This document shows positions 58,384-64,000 of a stretch of DNA of 64,000 nt, in pieces. The notes under the pieces were generated by a model. It did no database searches, was not told where the DNA came from, and worked only from the letters and a program-made list of their open reading frames with translations. The stretch is from positions 17,184,501 through 17,248,500 of the forward strand of contig JAVTVX010000012.1 of assembly GCA_033439265.1 (NCBI GenBank), in the 5' to 3' direction. Position numbers and translations under genes: made by a program. The stretch's first letter is position 1. Each line of letters opens with the position of its first letter. The DNA is from Dillenia suffruticosa (Eukaryota; Streptophyta; Magnoliopsida; Dilleniales; Dilleniaceae).

Positions 58384-59390
58384 TATGAATCTTTACTTTA
58401 TTTTCAAAAATTGAAACCATAATTATGAAACTAAAGTCTAACAAAATAAATAAAAAAATTTAAAATATGAGATTAAGATGCAATATGACACTAAAATTTG
58501 ACCGTAAAAAAATAAAGCAATGCCATACAATAAAAATCAAAATAAAAAACCAAACACTGCCCTATATTAAAGAGTTAAGATTAAAATTTAAATAGAGAAA
58601 TATAAGGGGGACGAGAGTTCTCGAAGAGATTGACGGTGAATTTGAAGGATTCGACAATAATTGAGTTAAATAATGGCAATTGGACGATGTACGATGGTGA
58701 AGAAGGTGAATCGACAGCAACAATGGATGATTGAACGATTACAAATGACGATAGAGAGCGAAGACTATAATGATTTAGCAGTGATCAAATGAAGAAGGTG
58801 TTGGCAATTTCTAGGTGAAAATGAAGACCGATGAAAAATCTAAGATGAAAATTGAGATTAAAATCAAACTCAAATTGGTAACTGAAATCTAAAAATATAT
58901 ATATAGTCGAAATTGAAGAATAGAGTAAAGAGAAGGGGGCAATTGAAATTGGAAAATTGGACAACTACTGTACCAGCTGAACGTATCTCCATCGATGCAC
59001 ATATCTATGCTTTTATAGAATTCTTCAATTGTAATTCCAATTTTTATTCTTCTACGGTTCTTTTCCTTTGGACTTCAATCGAATGTAGAACTCGTTTTTG
59101 ATTGCATTCGAAGCAGAATTCTTCTATGATGATGCTGATACTGCTGATGCTGATGTTGACGTTGCAGACAATGGCAATGATTCTAGGGAAGGCTCAGACA
59201 ATGGCAATAGAATTCTTCTATTGCTCTGGGGTTGCACATAAGACTCTTTCATTGTTCATTTGTTGTAATGGGTTCAAATATAGACTTTGGACTTCATATT
59301 GGGTTTTTTATTTGGTTTACATCGGGTTGAGAATGGATTAGATTAGGCCTATACCTATTGGGTTTATATGTGGTCTTTCAAAATATGTTA
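58384..59390 (+). other. Unclassified stretch with a short acidic open frame
   Basis: 58384-58900 is purine-rich with GAT/GAA/GATGAC words and no recognised domain. Around 59100-59225 an open stretch translates to an Asp/Ala-rich tail (YDDADTADADVDVADNGNDS) with a repeated AGACAATGGCAAT, ending at a stop. It could be the last exon of a decayed gene, or chance. No splice partners or start can be supported. Confidence 0.25.
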
Positions 59391-60585
59391 ACCTTTTGGC
59401 CCGATTACTCTTCATATTGACGGACTGAACTTGACAAAGGATTTAGAGGAGACTATTTTTTCTCAAGAAAAATCTTTGTAGAGGTTGAAATCATCTTTCC
59501 AATGCCACTTCAATAAAATCAATGTGACTTCTGTAGCTCAAAAGATATGATTTTCCAAAGTTGACTATTTCAATAGAAATTTGACTATAATTTTCTCTCA
59601 TTTACTATCTAAATTTAATAAAATACTGAATTAGAAAGTTATAATATTAACTTTAAATTTTCTAAAAACGTAAAAATCATCAAAATTTGACAACTGTATC
59701 TCAAGTTATGAATATAATTTGACCTCCAAAAATGTTCGAAATCACCGATTGATGCATGTCCTTTTGTATTCTGAACTCAAATCATGATTTCTACCTTATT
59801 TCAACCTAAAAGCATAATTAACAAATTTTAAGTAGAAAATTCATGTAATTATATCAAAAATATATGATAAATTCATGAAATATGGTCCAAAATATAACAT
59901 AAAATGGACTTTTCAGGTGGCTCATCCACCCTTTTCTGTCTTCCCAGATTGTCTGGGTTGACCTGGTTCGTATGCTCGGCCATGCTTGGCTTGTGTCCCT
60001 GCGAGCTGGGCAGAAAAAGTCGTGCTCTAATGTGGCACACTAGGTGTCCCAACGCGTCATTCTTGCACGCCACGTTGGGACAATCTCAATGTGCCATGCG
60101 ACTGGCAATGTCACAAGACTCTACCACATCAACATTTTTTTTCAAAATTAAGAATTTTTTTCATATTTTTTTAATTTTAAAAAAGATCATCATATATTTG
60201 AAAAAAGTCCCCTTGTCAAATCTATTCATTGGACTTTTCTTTTGAAACTATTTTCAAATTAAAAACTTTTTTCTCTCAACAACAAATTTTGAATTATATT
60301 ATAACACTAATAAAAATTTGGATTTCATAACTATAATTTCAAGTTATGCAACAAATCTTGTAATTCAATAATTACAAATCAAGATCCGAGAATATAATTC
60401 TCATATGGTTGTTGGTAACTCTATCGTATGTAATTTTCTAAATTCACCATGAAACAATAACAAAAAACATAGTATTCATCCTAAGAAACCATTAAAAAAG
60501 AAACCTCTTTGACATTACTAAACTTTTATAATGATATTACTAAACCATACTTACTCTCATAAGCATATTGACATCTTTTTTTTTA
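59391..60585. other. Unclassified AT-rich stretch
   Basis: AT-rich, with one patch of more balanced composition (59900-60115) that gives overlapping short frames on both strands without recognisable similarity. No repeat ends or coding pattern were found. Confidence 0.3.
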
Positions 60586-60587
60586 TC

Positions 60588-60655
60588 GTGCAAGAATTTG
60601 AATCTAAAATCACTAAGTTGGGGAAGAGGGTTTGTATCACTAGACTGTTCTCTTG
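60588..60655 (-). promoter_or_regulatory. tRNA-like Pol III motif, SINE or tRNA remnant
   Basis: On the minus strand TCTAGTGATACAAA (60644-60631) resembles an A box and AGATTCAAATTC (60605-60594) a B box, spaced as in tRNA genes, with CCCTCTTCCCC between them. The stems do not pair well enough for a tRNA. Confidence 0.4.
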
Positions 60656-60659
60656 AGGA

Positions 60660-61462
60660 TGCATATTTGACATCAAGCATAGTGTGTGATGCTATCTATT
60701 TCGTAATGAATGTTACCAAATGAATTGTAGAGTATTTAAACAAACCTTTAATCATAGTCATCATACACTCAAATTCACTTGTTTCAAGGTCTAAATTCTT
60801 GCTAGGTTCACGACCTTCGGTAAACCCCTTTTTGATCAAATCATATATCCAAATTTAATTTGTTTGGTTGGTTAACTTAATATAGAAACTATTTTCTGAT
60901 TAAATTAGTTCACCTTAACCAAAAAATTCTTACCAAATATCAATTTAGATAATTACAGAAACTTATCCCAATTTTATCTTGTACACAGGAATGATTCCCA
61001 AATATTAATTAGGATCATAAGATATTGACCATTCATACATAGTAAAATGAGTCACAAATAGTAAACCCAAATCACCTATGTACAAGATAACTGTGTCGTC
61101 TTAACTTTAAGGATTATATGTGCTACAGTAACATAGACGACATTTGTTTATTTCAAGTAAATAACCATACAATAATCATCCAATAGTCAAATTTAGTCTG
61201 CTTATTTAATGAATGCTCCCTTACTTATAGTAGAAACTCACTACTCTATTATCATTAGTATCATATACTAATCATGAGCTTGAATAAAAGGATGATCCTT
61301 CAAACTAGTGACTACCCATTCAAAAATCTTTGATCACAAACCTCTCTAAAGAATTTGTATAAGATAATTCCATGAAATTTTTAATCAATCTTTTAAGAGT
61401 ATATTCTAATTAAATACCAAAATATATCATGAAAAAATATTTCAATTTAAAAATAATATTAT
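60660..61462. other. Unclassified AT-rich stretch before the third Sirevirus
   Basis: No coding signal. It carries the short inverted words CTTGTACACAGG and CCTATGTACAAG (about 60980 and 61075) and a general look of LTR DNA on the minus strand, but I can set no borders. Confidence 0.3.
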
Positions 61463-62913
61463 TGTTAGGGAAATTATTATCGAACATTTTGATTTTGATG
61501 ATAATAAAACTTTTTATGTAGTTCTGACATTTTTACTAAATGTGCAAATTAAGTTCCGCTTGGAAATTTTCATAAAAATTGCCTAGAAATGATTTAAAGG
61601 TTAGTATAGAAATATCATAGAATCTTGCGGTTTTCTTTGTGAAGTCAAAAGTGAGGTGATTTAGAAATGTTGCAGAGAATACCATGAAAACAACCTAGAA
61701 CCTATTGTAAAAGTACAGAACCTATTGCAAGGAAGAAAGAAGGTAAAAGGTCTATAGAGGTTAGTTATTCTAGTTTATAGAAATTGTTATAAAAGTAGAA
61801 AATATTTTCATAAATTAAAGGCACAACTCAGCAAACTAAGTGTAAATTGGATATTATATTTAGTCTAAAATAACCAAATACACATTTCAAGGATTTAACA
61901 ACTGAGAATCAAATTTTAAATTTTTTATTGAAATAGAAATTTTAAATTCCAGAAAGACAGGCAATTCTTTAGAAATGATGAGTTGATCATTTGTACATGT
62001 TTAGACTATTATAATTTCTTTTGCGATCAATGTATTTTCAAATTCAAAATTTGTATATTAAAGAAGGTGTGAAAGATTATAATTTAAATCTTTACAACAA
62101 TAAAAGCTGAATGATTAAATAGAGAAAAATATGTAAGAAGTTATATGGTCATTCTATTTTCCAGCAGAAGTTCTATCTAGAAGCTAATTTTCAGGGTGTA
62201 TTCTGATTTTTCTACAAACTTTAATGACTAAATAAATTCAAATCAAAGCTTATAAGTGTCAAAAGCGAAGTTCAAATTTTAAATTTGAATTACAACAACT
62301 GAAATATTTCAAGAAATTAAGAGAGATTCCAACGCTATAAATTAAGACATTAACTAGAAAAGTTGTTATTTTTACTGGTAACTTAGTGTTTTTTACAATA
62401 AAGTTTGGAAGTTAAAAAATTCAATTTAAACAGAGTACATACATCAGAATTGAAGATACATATATATAGATTTTATCAAGTGCAATCTACAAAAATTCAG
62501 TGAAAAAATTCTACCTTTGTAAAAACTTAAATTTGTCTATAAATTTTTGAGTTGTATTAGGAATCTTGTGAAGTACTTTGGTGAAAATTGAGAGTCTATC
62601 ACTATTAGACGAAGGCATCTTCGGGCTAAGAAGATAAGAAGTTAACAGTTTGGATTGTAATTTATAACTCTTCATCACAGTGGAAAATTAATAAGTTGTT
62701 AAACCCCGCTTACTAAACTAGAAGAATGAATGTAGGTATAAAATCGAATCACTATAAAATTGAGCTTGTTTCACTATCCTTTACTTTTATTTCCTATTAC
62801 AAAAATTTAAATCAACCATAGGATTAATTAGAATTTAAGTGGAAATAGATTATGAAATTAAAACCAAAAGACAACAAATTCAACCCCCTTCTTGATTATC
62901 ACAGGAACCAACA
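61463..62913 (+). repeat. 5' LTR of third Sirevirus-like element
   Basis: It is 1,451 bp, beginning TGTTAGGG and ending CAGGAACCAACA right before the primer-binding site. Unlike SIRE-1 and SIRE-2 it has no GTCGAC palindrome cluster. No partner LTR is in the window, so the left border rests on the TGTT start and its AT-rich context. Confidence 0.65.
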
Positions 62914-62927
62914 AATGGTATCAAAGT
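62914..62927 (+). promoter_or_regulatory. Primer-binding site
   Basis: AATGGTATCAAAGT directly follows the LTR end CAACA and is close to the TGGTATCAGAGC complement of initiator methionine tRNA. Confidence 0.75.
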
Positions 62928-62984
62928 AAATACTCTATTCCACTAAAGAAAGCTCTTTAAAGTAAAAGATACATAGCTTTTCCT

Positions 62985-64000
62985 TATACATTTGACCGAT
63001 CCATCAATAAAATACCATATTTTGATGGTGTAAACTTTTTCTATTAGAAATGTAGGATGTAAACATTTATAAAAACTACTGATTATGAGACTCGAGAGTT
63101 CGTTACCTCTGGAGGCCTAGATCTAAGAATCCAAATAATAACCAAAAATAATAAAAGAATGGGTTCTACAAACTTTAGCGCTAAATACTTACTTCTTTTT
63201 ACTATTTCTCGTACTGAGTTTAATCTCGTTTTTCATGTGATACAGCTAAAAAAATTTGGAATAAACTTTACATCACTCATGAAAGAACCAATACGGTAAA
63301 GGAAACAAAAATAAATTTGTTGATGTAAGAGTATGAGCTTTTTTGGGTACAACAAGAAGAAAATATCAAAGATATGTTTAATCATTTTTCCGTTATTACT
63401 AATGAATTGGCTCACTTGATAAAAAGATTTTAGGCATTGATCAGGATAAGAAGATCCTTTATGTGCTGCCTAGAACATGGAATGCCAAAAAAACACGATT
63501 AAAGAAACACATGACTTGAACAAACTGTCCTTGAATGAGTTAAGAGGAAAAGTGATGTCGTATAAGACAGAAATCTTTCATGCTACCAAAACATAAGGCA
63601 AGAGGAAAACAATAGTTTTCGTAGCAAAAGAGGATGAAAAAGGCTGTGATCAAAAATTGAATATGGTAGCAAAAAGACTCAAACATATTTTTAAAAATAA
63701 GAGTAAGAAAATTTTGAAATCTAAAAACTAATAACTCACGAAAGTTTAAGTCTAGTATAGAAAAAGACAGCAAAGAAAAAGAGAAGAATGATGAAATAAT
63801 TTATTACGAATGTAAAAAACCGGGTCACATAAAATACGAGTGCCCTGTTTTGATGAGAAAGATCGAGACTTTAAAAAAAAAAAAGGGGAAGGCAATGGTA
63901 GCCGCTTAAAGTGATTTAGAAGAAGAAGATTCAAATTCTGAAAGTTCTGAAAGTTCTGAAACTTCTGAAGAAATCAACTGCTTGATGGACAAAACTCAGG
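62985..64000 (+). pseudogene. gag: Third copia gag, partial
   Basis: The N-terminal part reads NKIPYFDGVNFF and a broken KCRM-TFIKTTDYETREF (63005-63110). The core has LKKFGINFTSLM in one frame and YELFWVQQEENIKDMFNHF and ITNELAHLIKRF (63330-63430) in another. A zinc knuckle relic YYECKKPGHIKYECP (63804-63845) has lost its first cysteine. The C-terminal part is acidic with a repeated GTTCTGAAA unit encoding SESSESSE (63935-63970). Stops and shifts show decay. The frame runs off the window edge. Confidence 0.8.

Larger units (their letters stand above)
61463..64000 (+). mobile_element. Third Sirevirus-like copia, 5' part, runs off the window
   Basis: LTR 61463-62913, primer-binding site, then gag. 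The LTR start TGTTAGGGAAATTATTATCG, followed by TTTTGATTTTGATGATAATAAAA, matches the first bases of Sirevirus LTRs in style. Only the 5' part lies in the window. It lies outside the outer copia. Confidence 0.75.

Noticed and set aside
58549-58559. Possible hAT-type terminal inverted repeat (ACCAAACACTG)
   Set aside because: No matching second terminus or 8-bp duplication was found nearby, so a single motif is too weak.

Overview
This window reads as nuclear, heterochromatin-like DNA from a dicot-type flowering plant. It is very AT-rich and packed with degenerate Ty1/copia and Ty3/gypsy LTR retrotransposons, two CACTA DNA transposons, a nearly complete endogenous plant pararetrovirus copy and a 213-bp fragment of the plastid gene ycf2. 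I found no intact host gene, rRNA, tRNA or CRISPR array. Nearly all recognisable coding sequence is pseudogenic, so coding features are given as pseudogenes whose limits follow homology rather than reading frames. The species cannot be named from the sequence.

Layout, outermost layer first. A Ty1/copia element on the + strand (LTRs 284-544 and 58108-58383) forms a frame 58 kb wide. Its integrase is split by a non-autonomous CACTA element (2438-9026, 3-bp duplication AAT). Its RNase H end is split at 11601/57866 by a Sirevirus-type copia (5' LTR 11602-14673). Inside the Sirevirus lies a Tekay/Del-like chromovirus on the minus strand (17857-29472, 5-bp duplication TTATC). That chromovirus itself carries a truncated foreign LTR (23384-24955). 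The Sirevirus 3' LTR, which starts at 30395, is broken three times. The first break is a solo LTR of a second Sirevirus family (31334-42931, minus), which holds a CACTA element with two transposase genes (32179-41403, duplication TTT). The second is the pararetrovirus block (43276-55432, minus), flanked by ~0.45-kb direct repeats and itself interrupted by a 4.1-kb solo LTR (49973-54100, perfect duplication GAAGG). The third is the plastid fragment (55851-56063).

Right of the composite, 58384-61462 has no recognisable gene apart from a tRNA-like Pol III motif. A third Sirevirus-like copia (LTR 61463-62913, primer-binding site, gag) then starts and runs off the window.

Relative order of events can be read from the nesting. 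The outer copia came first. The first Sirevirus followed, then the chromovirus and the second Sirevirus LTR. CACTA-1 entered that second LTR. The pararetrovirus joined after the second Sirevirus LTR, because both flanking repeats contain the edge of that LTR. The 4.1-kb solo LTR came after the virus. The plastid piece arrived after the flanking repeat was duplicated, because only one copy carries it. CACTA-2 is later than the outer copia but cannot be ordered against the rest.
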